NCBI GenBank assembly: GCA_002381185.1
Contig: DFOA01000029.1
Location: 1-64,000 of the forward strand
DNA: 64,000 nt
Origin: Firmicutes bacterium UBA3553
Lineage (GTDB): Bacteria > Bacillota > Clostridia > Tissierellales > Sedimentibacteraceae
Direction: 5' to 3'
Every line of letters starts with the position of its first letter. Position 1 is the first letter of the stretch. Made by a program: the position numbers and the translations under genes. Under the pieces are notes generated by a model. The model searched no databases. It was not told the DNA's origin and saw only the letters and a list, made by a program, of their open reading frames with translations. This document shows positions 8,329 to 16,062 of this stretch, in pieces.

Positions 8329-9051
8329 TTAAGCCTCCTGATTTCTTTTTAAAAATTGTATTTCTTCATTGCTTAAATTTTTCCAGGAACCAACCGTTAA
8401 ATTTCCCAGATTGATTTCACCGAAGGACACTCTTTTCAGTGCTGTTACACTGTGACCTACAGCATCAAACATTTTTCTTACCTGTCTGTTTTTCCCTTCA
8501 TAAATGCTTATCTGAACCACTGACTTGTTATCCTTGTATTTTAGTAACTTTACTTTTGCGGGAGCAGTTTTGTAGTTGTCTATCACAACACCTGTTTTAA
8601 GCTTTTTAATTGACTCATCAGAGATACATCCTTCCGTTTCAGCTATGTATGTCTTAAATATATGGTACTTCGGGTGCATAAGCTTATTGGCCAGGTCACC
8701 GTCATTTGTCAGCAGCAATAAACCTGATGTATTATAGTCCAGCCTTCCTATGGGATATACTCTTTCTTTAACATCAATTAAGTCCAGAACCGTCTTTCTG
8801 TTAAACTGGTCTTTAACAGTGGTTACGTACCCTTCAGGCTTGTAAAGCTTTATATATATGTATTCATTTATTTCTGATATTTTTTTATTGTCAACAGTAA
8901 CAATATCCTTGTCCGGATCCACTTTTGTTCCAAGCTCAGTTACCTTTATTCCGTTTACCTTTACAAGCCCGTTTAAAATCAATTCCTCTGCCTTTCTCCG
9001 GGATGTAACACCGCTTCTGGCAATATATTTTTGCAGCCTTTCTAATTCCAT
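8329..9051 (-). CDS. rluB: rRNA pseudouridine synthase, RluB/RsuA family
   Basis: 240 residues. An N-terminal S4 RNA-binding domain (LQKYIARSGVTSRRKAEELI) precedes the synthase domain with the catalytic aspartate motif GRLDYNTSGLLLLTNDG near 102-118 and KNRQVRKMFDAVGH near the C-terminus. It probably isomerises a uridine in the 23S rRNA peptidyl-transferase region. In Bacillus and Clostridia rluB sits near scpAB and dacB, as here. RBS GGAG lies five bases upstream. Confidence 0.92.
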   Translation of the reverse strand: MELERLQKYIARSGVTSRRKAEELILNGLVKVNGIKVTELGTKVDPDKDIVTVDNKKISEINEYIYIKLYKPEGYVTTVKDQFNRKTVLDLIDVKERVYPIGRLDYNTSGLLLLTNDGDLANKLMHPKYHIFKTYIAETEGCISDESIKKLKTGVVIDNYKTAPAKVKLLKYKDNKSVVQISIYEGKNRQVRKMFDAVGHSVTALKRVSFGEINLGNLTVGSWKNLSNEEIQFLKRNQEA

Positions 9052-9172
9052 AAACTCCTGCCTTTTCTTATTTATAGCTTTCTTTATTGTATATTATAAT
9101 AAATTCTTCAATAATTAACAATCAGTTTTTAATTTCATTCTCCACCCCAGGCATACTGCAAAAAAAGAAAAC

Positions 9173-9217
9173 GCAGCCTAAAATAATTGCTTATAAAATG
9201 CAACTGTTTTAGGCTGC
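9173..9217 (-). terminator. Intrinsic terminator after dacB
   Basis: Arms GCAGCCTAAAA (9173-9183) and TTTTAGGCTGC (9207-9217) form an 11-bp stem, followed on the minus strand by GTTTTCTTTTTTT. It separates dacB from rluB. Confidence 0.85.
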
Positions 9218-9237
9218 TATGAATGGCTCTGAAATAA

Positions 9238-10284
9238 TTAATTATTTTCAGCTACCAGGCTTCCTGTATGAATCAGCTCATCGCCCAGGTATATATTGTA
9301 TTCTCCGCAGATTACCTTGTTGTCTTTGTTTAATATCATAGGTGCTGTAATATTGGTTTCAAATCGGACTTTATCCTTCTCATCTTCTGTCAGAAGATAA
9401 CTGAAGCTTTCTGAAATAAATACCGGATTTCCGTCTGAGGTTCTTCCTGCAAACTGCCCTTGTTCTACAATCTGATAACTTTTGTAGTTTTCAAAAGCCC
9501 AGTCGAATATTTTATAGCTGTCATCGAACCAGTTTCCGTCATTCAACACCACTACAATTATTTCAGTTCCTTCTTTTTCTGCAGAAGCCACAAGACATCT
9601 TCCGGCAGCTTTAGTGTACCCAATTTTGACTCCATTTCCATATTCATACTGGTGAACAACTTTATTTTTATTGTAAAATACAGTGTTCATACTTTCTGCC
9701 TTATATTGTTCTGCAGATGAAATTGTTTTAAATATATCATTTTTCATTGCATGACGGCTGATTAAAGCTAAATCATAAGCAGTGGAATAATGATTTTCAT
9801 CATTAAGACCGTGAGGGTTAGCAAAACTTGAATTAAAGGCCCCTAATTCCACAGCCCTTTTATTCATCATATCAACAAATCCATCCTCACTGTTTCTTCC
9901 TGCAAAAGCTGCCAATGTAGCTGCCGCATCATTGCCGGAGCGCAGCATTGTACCATACAGCAAATCTTTAATTGATACAATTTGTTTTGGCCTTAAATAA
10001 ATGCTTGAACCTTCTATGCCTGTGCATTTTGCAGGCACTTCAATCTTTTTCTCTATATTTTTTATATTTTCTATTGCCAAAATAGTTGTCAATATTTTGG
10101 TTGTACTTGCTATGGGCAATTTCTCATTTGGATTTCTGGAGCCTATGATTCTTCCAGAATCAGAATCAATTACTATGTAGGATTGAGCGAAAACTTCCGG
10201 CATTGCTTCTGCCTTGCTGTATTGACCGACAAAAAATAAAATAAATAATGTTAATGTAAAAATTTTAAAGCTTTTAATAATCAC
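9238..10284 (-). CDS. dacB: D-alanyl-D-alanine carboxypeptidase (S11), DacB/DacF type, with altered KTG motif
   Basis: 348 residues starting at GTG with a GGGAG site. A signal peptide (FTLTLFILFFVGQYSKAEA) precedes the S11 domain. The active-site serine motif STTK and the SGN triad (MLRSGNDAAATL) are intact. The third motif, normally KTG, reads KIG (GVKIGYTKAAGRCL), with codons AAA ATT GGG. A beta-sandwich C-terminal domain follows. It probably trims peptidoglycan peptides, in the spore cortex if like B. subtilis DacB. It overlaps the ytfJ-like gene by 11 bases. Confidence 0.88.
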   Translation of the reverse strand: MIIKSFKIFTLTLFILFFVGQYSKAEAMPEVFAQSYIVIDSDSGRIIGSRNPNEKLPIASTTKILTTILAIENIKNIEKKIEVPAKCTGIEGSSIYLRPKQIVSIKDLLYGTMLRSGNDAAATLAAFAGRNSEDGFVDMMNKRAVELGAFNSSFANPHGLNDENHYSTAYDLALISRHAMKNDIFKTISSAEQYKAESMNTVFYNKNKVVHQYEYGNGVKIGYTKAAGRCLVASAEKEGTEIIVVVLNDGNWFDDSYKIFDWAFENYKSYQIVEQGQFAGRTSDGNPVFISESFSYLLTEDEKDKVRFETNITAPMILNKDNKVICGEYNIYLGDELIHTGSLVAENN

Positions 10285-10654
10285 AATCTTTTTTCTCCCT
10301 TACTTCCTTTATGAACGACATTATATTCAGAATAGATGATGTTATATCACCGGCCGTTGTTTCATTGTTAATATTGATTGTCCTGATATCATTATTGTCG
10401 GTCTCATAAATAAGTATTTGGGGATTTAACTGCAAATTAACATACGCTGCTCCTGCAAATGGTTTTAAGTCAACACTGCGGAACTTTTTGTCTATGTCGC
10501 TTCCTCCAATTAGAAAGTTCATGTTTAGTTTTGAAATTGCAAGATAATTTGTATTATCATAGGTAATTTTGCTGCTTATCAGTTTTTCATTCTCAGTTAA
10601 ACTATTGATATTATCCAAAGTTGTTTTGATGATGCTCTGTATATCGCTGCTCAT
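10274..10654 (-). CDS. Short YtfJ/GerW-like spore protein
   Basis: 126 residues. DNINSLTENEKLI, then a small beta-rich core and ending in NLQLNPQILIYET, follow the pattern of the GerW (YtfJ) family, whose members carry a Gly/Ser-rich core and a closing NP-aFLV strand. The match is weak by eye. The neighbour upstream is a DUF2953 protein, as in B. subtilis ytfI-ytfJ, and dacB follows. GerW helps lytic enzymes act during spore germination; that role here is inferred. Confidence 0.6.
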   Translation of the reverse strand: MSSDIQSIIKTTLDNINSLTENEKLISSKITYDNTNYLAISKLNMNFLIGGSDIDKKFRSVDLKPFAGAAYVNLQLNPQILIYETDNNDIRTININNETTAGDITSSILNIMSFIKEVREKKDCDY

Positions 10655-10714
10655 AATATCCCCTTTCTCAAATGTATTTTAAATACAGTATGCCCTGAAA
10701 AAGGAGAAATATAA

Positions 10715-11095
10715 CTATCCCTTTAGAAGCGGTCTTTTGATAATATTATTTACAACCATGAATTCAACAACAAACGATGAAGAATTATCAAGGCATTCAG
10801 GATATAAAAAGATATTTTTCACTATAAAAAGACGTTTGATTTTTTTTATATGCTTCAAATACGGATAATATTTTTTTGTCTTAATCTGCTTATATTTATT
10901 AATCTCACCTGATGTTTTTTTAATCAAATCAGTATAATAAAATTTTTTGTCTGAAACATATTCTTTTCTGAATAATTTTAAGCTAACATATGTCCTGACA
11001 AAAGATGCAGTTAAATTAAGCTTGAAAAAAACTCTGAAATTAAAATATACGAATAACAGTCCCCCGATTATTATTAATATAACACATATTCCCAT
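10715..11095 (-). CDS. DUF2953 (YtfI-like) membrane protein, short
   Basis: 126 residues with one N-terminal membrane segment (ICVILIIIGGLLFVYFNF), a basic middle, and a C-terminal part containing DNSSSFVVEFMVVNN. Placement between scpB and a ytfJ-like gene fits the DUF2953 family (B. subtilis YtfI); members are usually nearer 200 residues, so this is a short form. No clear ribosome binding site is seen ahead of the ATG. Function unknown. Confidence 0.55.
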   Translation of the reverse strand: MGICVILIIIGGLLFVYFNFRVFFKLNLTASFVRTYVSLKLFRKEYVSDKKFYYTDLIKKTSGEINKYKQIKTKKYYPYLKHIKKIKRLFIVKNIFLYPECLDNSSSFVVEFMVVNNIIKRPLLKG

Positions 11096-11103
11096 AGTAA
11101 AAT

Positions 11104-11129
11104 AAAAGCAACGATCCTACGTTGCTTTT
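11104..11129 (-). terminator. Terminator at end of scpB
   Basis: AAAAGCAACG (11104-11113) pairs with CGTTGCTTTT (11120-11129). The stem begins inside the last scpB codons and is followed on the minus strand by TTTTATTTT. It may separate or attenuate the downstream ytfI-like, ytfJ-like and dacB genes. Confidence 0.75.
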
Positions 11130-11647
11130 TTCTCCTCCTCATGTTCTATGTTCAAGGCAGGAAGTTCTTCGATGGAATTTAAGCCAAAATGTCTTAAAAA
11201 TTCATCTGTTGTGGCATAAAGAGTCGGCCTTCCCGGTTTATCCAATTTGCCGACTTCCTTAATCAGCCCCTTGTCTAAAAGCCCCTTGACCACATTGGAG
11301 CATTTTACTCCCCTGATCAGTTCTATTTCAACCCTTGTTACAGGCTGCTTGTATGCTATTATAGACAATGTTTCCATTGCTGCAGTGGATAAGCTTCTAT
11401 TTACAGTTGTCTGCAGCAAACTTTGAATAAATTCGAAATTTTCTTTTTTTGTAGTTATTTGATATGAATTGCCGAACTTTTGTATGATCAGACCTCTGTT
11501 TTCATCCTTCTCAAACTGCCCTGTCATTTCATCCAGGACATTAGATAAATCAGATACCGGCAAATTCAGGATTCTTGAAATTTCGTTAATATTTAATGGT
11601 TCGCCCCATGCAAACAGCAAGCTTTCCAATACACTTTTTAAAATCAT
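11117..11647 (-). CDS. scpB: Segregation and condensation protein B
   Basis: 176 residues, normal for ScpB. The winged-helix core shows SLLFAWGEPLNINEI at the start and TLSIIAYKQPVTRVEIE near 95-111, then LDKPGRPTLYATT. With ScpA and SMC it forms the condensin that organises the chromosome. The gap after scpA is nine bases and holds a GGAG site. Confidence 0.95.
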   Translation of the reverse strand: MILKSVLESLLFAWGEPLNINEISRILNLPVSDLSNVLDEMTGQFEKDENRGLIIQKFGNSYQITTKKENFEFIQSLLQTTVNRSLSTAAMETLSIIAYKQPVTRVEIELIRGVKCSNVVKGLLDKGLIKEVGKLDKPGRPTLYATTDEFLRHFGLNSIEELPALNIEHEEEKKAT

Positions 11648-11656
11648 ACTTTTCTC

Positions 11657-12376
11657 CTACGCAGCAATTATTATGATATCACTGTATGTATCTGTCTGAT
11701 AAATTTTCATGCCTTGCTTGTTTGAAAGTTCCAAGAAAGCTAAAAATGTTGTAATTACATATTCCTTTGTAATTCTCTTTTTTTCGCTTATGGTCGCAAA
11801 CAATGACACTCGTCCTGTTGTTTTCAGTTCTTTCATCAGTTCGTCGATGCAGTCCTTGACGCTGTAATTTTCTCTGTAAACCTTCAACTTGTATTCATTG
11901 ATAACTTTCAAATTTTGATTTTTAATCAGCGATATAAAAACATTGTACAATTCATAAATATTTATTTCATTCAATGAAAGCTGTTCAGTCTTTGAATCTG
12001 AAACAAGAGCCAGTTCTTCCTTTGGCTTTGAAAAATAGTAACTGCTTTCATCCTCATATTCTTTTAATTTTTCAGATACATCCTTAAACAATTTATACTC
12101 CAGAAGTTTGTTAACCAGTTCTTGTCTCGGATCTTCCTCTTTTTCATTAGTGGGCAAAAGCATTTGTGATTTTATTTCTATGAGAGTAGATGCCATTAAA
12201 ATAAATTCACTTGCCACATTCATGTTAAACTGCATCATTTGATTTAAATACTCAATATATTGATCTGTTATTTCAGCTATGGGAATATCATATATATCAA
12301 TTTCCTTTTTTTCTATCAAATGGTACAAAAGTTCAAAGGGTCCTTGAAATACGTTTAAACTTACAGAGTAATCCAT
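11657..12376 (-). CDS. scpA: Segregation and condensation protein A
   Basis: 239 residues, normal for the kleisin ScpA. The N-terminus VFQGPFELLYHLIEKKEIDIYDI is diagnostic (FxGPxxLLxHLI) and ASEFILMASTLIEIKSQMLLP follows near 60-80. A C-terminal winged helix would bind SMC. It forms a two-gene unit with scpB; dacF lies 11 bases upstream of its start region, so transcription may continue from dacF. Confidence 0.95.
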   Translation of the reverse strand: MDYSVSLNVFQGPFELLYHLIEKKEIDIYDIPIAEITDQYIEYLNQMMQFNMNVASEFILMASTLIEIKSQMLLPTNEKEEDPRQELVNKLLEYKLFKDVSEKLKEYEDESSYYFSKPKEELALVSDSKTEQLSLNEINIYELYNVFISLIKNQNLKVINEYKLKVYRENYSVKDCIDELMKELKTTGRVSLFATISEKKRITKEYVITTFLAFLELSNKQGMKIYQTDTYSDIIIIAA

Positions 12377-12387
12377 TGTTCATCCTC

Positions 12388-13545
12388 TTATTTTATTATG
12401 GTTTCTAATACATTTTCAACGTAAAATTTAAGCAGACCTTTCTTGTCAATGTTTTTTTCCGGATAAAGCTCATATTCTCCCAACATTTGACCATCTTTTG
12501 AAAGAATTGCCCTGCCTATTGCCACATCCTGACTTAAAGGTGCTTTTAAATTTTCGTCTATAACATATTCTAAATTAAAATCTTCAACCTTGCAATTACT
12601 TTCTGTAAAATAAAATATATTTTCTTTGCTTACTATATTAAATGTGTCTTCTTTTCCGCAATATACGGGTGATGTTGAAATAACATCGCCTTTCTTGTGG
12701 AATACAAGGTTTTTATAATTAGCAAAACCTTCATTCAAAATCTTTGTAATTTCGTTGAATCTTATTTTGGTATTGTCGCATCCCAGAACAACAGCTATCA
12801 ATGTAGTGTCATTTCGTCTTGCAGCTGCAGATAAACAATATTTCGCCTCTGTTGTGTAGCCGGTCTTGCCTCCTAATAAACCTTCGTAATTATTTATTAA
12901 CCTGTTTGTGTTAACCAGCACCTGTTCCGAGTCTTTTTCCTTTCCAACATATACGGAATCCATCCAAGTAAGCATATATTGATTTACATAATTATATTTA
13001 AGTAACTCTTGTGTCATTACAGCTATGTCATGAGCTGTAGTTAAATGATCTGCTTCAGGCAGACCTGTGACATTTACAAAATGCGTATTGTTCATTCCTA
13101 ATTCTTTTGCTCTGTCATTCATTGCCTTAACGCAGCCTTCTTCTGAACCGAACATAAACTCGGCCATAGCAACTGATGCATCATTTGCTGAACGCATGGA
13201 GATTGCTTTTAGTAAGCTTTCAACTGTCTGCGTTTCGTTGGCTTCTAAGTATATTTGGCTGCCTCCCATCCCGGAAGCATATTCTGAAACAGTGACCTCC
13301 TGATCAAGAGTTATTTCTCCATTTTCCATTTTTTCTGAAACCAGCAATAAGAGCATAATCTTGGTTATGCTTGCCGGCGGCATTTTATCATTGGCGTTTT
13401 TTTCAAAAAGAATCTGACCGTCATCACCGTTTATTAAAATTGCCGCACGAGATTGAAGACTCTCGGCTTCTATTCCATATGCCGGAACAACCATTAAATT
13501 TACAATTAACAACATCAAAAAAAATATGGCTATATTTTTCTTCAT
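12388..13545 (-). CDS. dacF: D-alanyl-D-alanine carboxypeptidase (S11), DacF-like
   Basis: 385 residues from the ATG at 13545, which has a strong GGAGGT site; the ORF to 13581 has no better start. Signal peptide (IFFLMLLIVNLMVVPAYG). All three S11 motifs are intact: SITK, SAN (MRSANDASVAM) and KTG (GGKTGYTTEAK). It is a paralogue of the dacB gene at 9238-10284. B. subtilis DacF is made in the forespore and limits cortex cross-linking; the same role is likely here. Confidence 0.9.
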   Translation of the reverse strand: MKKNIAIFFLMLLIVNLMVVPAYGIEAESLQSRAAILINGDDGQILFEKNANDKMPPASITKIMLLLLVSEKMENGEITLDQEVTVSEYASGMGGSQIYLEANETQTVESLLKAISMRSANDASVAMAEFMFGSEEGCVKAMNDRAKELGMNNTHFVNVTGLPEADHLTTAHDIAVMTQELLKYNYVNQYMLTWMDSVYVGKEKDSEQVLVNTNRLINNYEGLLGGKTGYTTEAKYCLSAAARRNDTTLIAVVLGCDNTKIRFNEITKILNEGFANYKNLVFHKKGDVISTSPVYCGKEDTFNIVSKENIFYFTESNCKVEDFNLEYVIDENLKAPLSQDVAIGRAILSKDGQMLGEYELYPEKNIDKKGLLKFYVENVLETIIK

Positions 13546-13599
13546 AAAAACTACCTCCTTTTTATGAATTATAATAACCATATTTACTTGATATATACA

Positions 13600-13652
13600 A
13601 TTGTCTTACGTTTCAAGGACGATTTTTCCGTGAAATGTTAGAAATTGTTATA
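13600..13652. repeat. Hairpin repeat, copy 1, upstream of dacF
   Basis: About 53 bases that align with 19222-19275 apart from seven or so substitutions and one indel. Arms TCTTACGTTTCAAGGA and TCCGTGAAATGTTAGA pair imperfectly around a T-rich loop. The left arm occurs again alone at about 13664-13679 (TTGTCTTACATTTCA). Confidence 0.75.
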
Positions 13653-13676
13653 TAGTGTTTACAGTTGTCTTACATT

Positions 13677-13793
13677 TCATTTGGTTTTTGAATATCCTTT
13701 TTTAACAAGTAATCTATCAATTCTATCTTTACCGTCATAATCTAAATTCTGTACGTAGACCTTATTTGTTAAATTACTTATTGCAGTATGAGC
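13677..13793 (-). pseudogene. Possible C-terminal gene remnant
   Basis: A 38-codon open stretch on the minus strand, ending in TGA at 13677-13679, preceded by an in-frame stop and with no start codon or ribosome binding site. It encodes a protein-like sequence (TNKVYVQNLDYDGKDRIDRL, then KKGYSKTK). I do not recognise the family. It could be the decayed end of a gene or chance. The rest of 13582-14026 shows AT-rich sequence and the hairpin repeat only. Confidence 0.35.
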
Positions 13794-14026
13794 TTATTTT
13801 TTATGAAACCTTTTTAATTTTAAAACGTCTTAATATATAAACATATTTGTAATTATAGGTTGAAAATCAAAAACAGACAATAAAAGTGAACAATAGTTAT
13901 TGCAAGGACATCAAATAACATAGAGATTTGGAGTTGATGAATTTGGGTGGAATTACAAGCACACAAATGAACCATGGTTAGTTATAAATTTACATTTATA
14001 TAAAAATAATTCAAGTGGAGGTTTAA

Positions 14027-14640
14027 ATGAAAAAAGTATTAACATTTTTATCGGGATTTTTTTGTTGTTTTATTGTAGGAATATTTATAAATGGTCTTAG
14101 TGTACAGGGTTATGCAAGCAGCAATGTTTATGAATTTACTAAGGTCACATACCCAATTTATATAAATGGGGTAAAAAGTGACACAGAAGCTTATACTACA
14201 AGGGTAATACCTATTTAAAGATTGCAGATTTGAATAAGAATCTAAACAATTTAAATGTTTACTGGTCTGATGAGAAAAAAGAAGTTAACGTAATAGAAGC
14301 TACAGGTCTAGGGTATATGCAGAAGAACGGAATTGAATACGTTGATATTCGTAGGTTGGTACAGAGAAGTATAAGCGGGGTTCCTCATTCTTTCAATCGC
14401 CGAACGGGAAATTACCTTTATAGTATTAATACTGATGAGTACGATTTAGTATTAGATGCGGTTACATTCGAAAAAGATTCAAGCGAAATATATCCACACT
14501 TGTATGTCAAAAAAGATACATTTAATGTAGGATTGCCGCTATTCCTAAAAATACTCTCAGAAAATGAATATTTTATTCAAGATAACTTGGAATCATTTCC
14601 TGATATTAATGACTATGATGCAATAAAAGATATAAATTAA
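14027..14640 (+). pseudogene. Frameshifted secreted protein, stalk-domain-like
   Basis: Two frames join into one protein of about 204 residues. The first (14027-14218) has a GGAGG site, a signal peptide (FLSGFFCCFIVGIFINGLS) and YPIYINGVKSDTEAY, then stops. The second frame continues with YYKGNTYLKIADLNKNL upstream of a TTG at 14230 and runs to 14640. One missing base near 14195 explains it. The pattern of a short YINGV strand followed by YLKIADLNK resembles clostridial copper-amine-oxidase-like stalk domains. Either a pseudogene or a sequencing error. Confidence 0.7.
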
Positions 14641-14690
14641 TAAATATGTAAATTAAATGTATTGCTATTCTACTTGCCATAAAAATAAAC

Positions 14691-14721
14691 AAATCAGAGC
14701 TTCTCAATTAAACTCTGATTT
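14691..14721. terminator. Bidirectional terminator between the relic and deoB
   Basis: AAATCAGAG (14691-14699) pairs with CTCTGATTT (14713-14721). It lies between two converging genes. Confidence 0.7.
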
Positions 14722-14785
14722 GTCCTATTATTTGCTATATATGTCGAATTATTTGTTAAACGGTCTATTTCCTGAAAAATTATAA

Positions 14786-15958
14786 TTATCTGATAATATT
14801 TCCCAGCACGCTATTTCCCTCAATACTGTTTTCAATATTGAGCATATGAAGTATTGTCTTGCCTATGGATGCATAGGTATTGAGAACTCCAAGATTGTTA
14901 TTTCCCCTAATGTTCTTTCCGGAGAAAATTAAAGGAATATATTCCCTTGAGTGATCCGTGCTTTCTGTTGTTGGGTCGCATCCATGGTCTGCGGTTATTA
15001 TGAGAACATCATCATCTTTTAAGTTATCCATTATTTCCGGAAGTTTGTCGTCAAAGTATTTTAAAGCATCCGCATAACCCTGTACATTGTTTCTGTGGCC
15101 GTAAATCATATCAAAGTCAACAAGATTAGTAAAAATCAAGCCTTTGAAATCTTCTTTTATAGCTTCTATAGTGGCTTCGATGCCTTCTTCGTTGTTATGA
15201 GTGTGATTTGACCTTGTAATGCCCTTATTTACAAAAATGTCTTCTATTTTACCTATTGCAAATACTTCCATGCCGCTGTTTTTCACATAGTCAAGCAATG
15301 TATCCTTCGGAGGAACCAATGAAAAGTCTTTTCTGTTTTCTGTCCTTGTATAATTTCCTTCTGTACCGGTAAATGGTCTTGCAATTACCCGGCCTACTCC
15401 ATGTTTTCCCTGAAGAAGCTCTCTTGCTATGGTACAGATTTTATACAGCTCTTCAAGAGGTACAACTTCTTCATGAGCTGCTATCTGAAATACGCTGTCA
15501 GCTGATGTATATACGATTAAACTGCCCGTATCTACGTGTTCTTTGCCCAGCACCTTAATAATTTCCGTTCCTGATGCCGGATAATTTCCGATTGTTTTTC
15601 TTCCGGTACGTTTTTCGAATTCCTTAATTATATCTTCCGGAAATCCGTCAGGATACGTTGGAAATGGATTATCCAGAACTAATCCGCTTATTTCCCAATG
15701 TCCGGTTGTCGTGTCCTTACCCTTTGATTTTTCATTACATTTTGCCACAGTTCCTATATATTCGTCCGATTTTTTCAAATCCTCAAATCCATCAATATTT
15801 AAAAGGCCCAATTTTTCCAAATTAGGCAGTGAAAAATTCTTTATGCTTTTATATATATTTTTTACAGTGTTGCTGCCTGCATCGCTATACTCGGCTGCAT
15901 CCGGAAGTTCACCCACCCCAACACTGTCTAATACAATTAAAACTGCTCTGTTTATCAT
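14786..15958 (-). CDS. deoB: Phosphopentomutase
   Basis: 390 residues from the ATG at 15958 with a GGAG site; an ORF to 16009 starts inside non-coding sequence. It interconverts ribose 1- and 5-phosphate (and deoxy forms) in nucleoside salvage. Alkaline-phosphatase-superfamily metal ligands are visible: VLDSVGVGELPDA at the N-terminus, DTTTGHWE near 90, and TADHGCDPTT near 320. It follows xerD as in Bacillus. Confidence 0.95.
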   Translation of the reverse strand: MINRAVLIVLDSVGVGELPDAAEYSDAGSNTVKNIYKSIKNFSLPNLEKLGLLNIDGFEDLKKSDEYIGTVAKCNEKSKGKDTTTGHWEISGLVLDNPFPTYPDGFPEDIIKEFEKRTGRKTIGNYPASGTEIIKVLGKEHVDTGSLIVYTSADSVFQIAAHEEVVPLEELYKICTIARELLQGKHGVGRVIARPFTGTEGNYTRTENRKDFSLVPPKDTLLDYVKNSGMEVFAIGKIEDIFVNKGITRSNHTHNNEEGIEATIEAIKEDFKGLIFTNLVDFDMIYGHRNNVQGYADALKYFDDKLPEIMDNLKDDDVLIITADHGCDPTTESTDHSREYIPLIFSGKNIRGNNNLGVLNTYASIGKTILHMLNIENSIEGNSVLGNIIR

Positions 15959-16004
15959 AATCTTCTCCTTTTTAATGTCATTTAAACGATTGTTTAAATA
16001 AAGA

Positions 16005-16059
16005 AACAATAGTTCACCAATGGTTCAGCTATTGTTCTACCATCGTTCTCCTATTGTTA
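16005..16059. repeat. 11-bp degenerate repeat array B
   Basis: Five consecutive 11-base units: AACAATAGTTC, ACCAATGGTTC, AGCTATTGTTC, TACCATCGTTC, TCCTATTGTTA. It fills the space just after the xerD stop codon (16063-16065) and before deoB. Same period and core (AT-G) as the arrays near 0.1, 32.1, 42.5 and 48.1 kb. Confidence 0.85.
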
Positions 16060-16062
16060 CTA

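Noticed and set aside
11104..11129. Operator for scpB-downstream genes
   Set aside because: The stem with a U-run reads better as a terminator.
13870..14026. Plus-strand reading through DEFGWNYKHTNEPWLVINL
   Set aside because: Protein-like for a short stretch but flanked by stops and overlapped by the real RBS and start at 14027.
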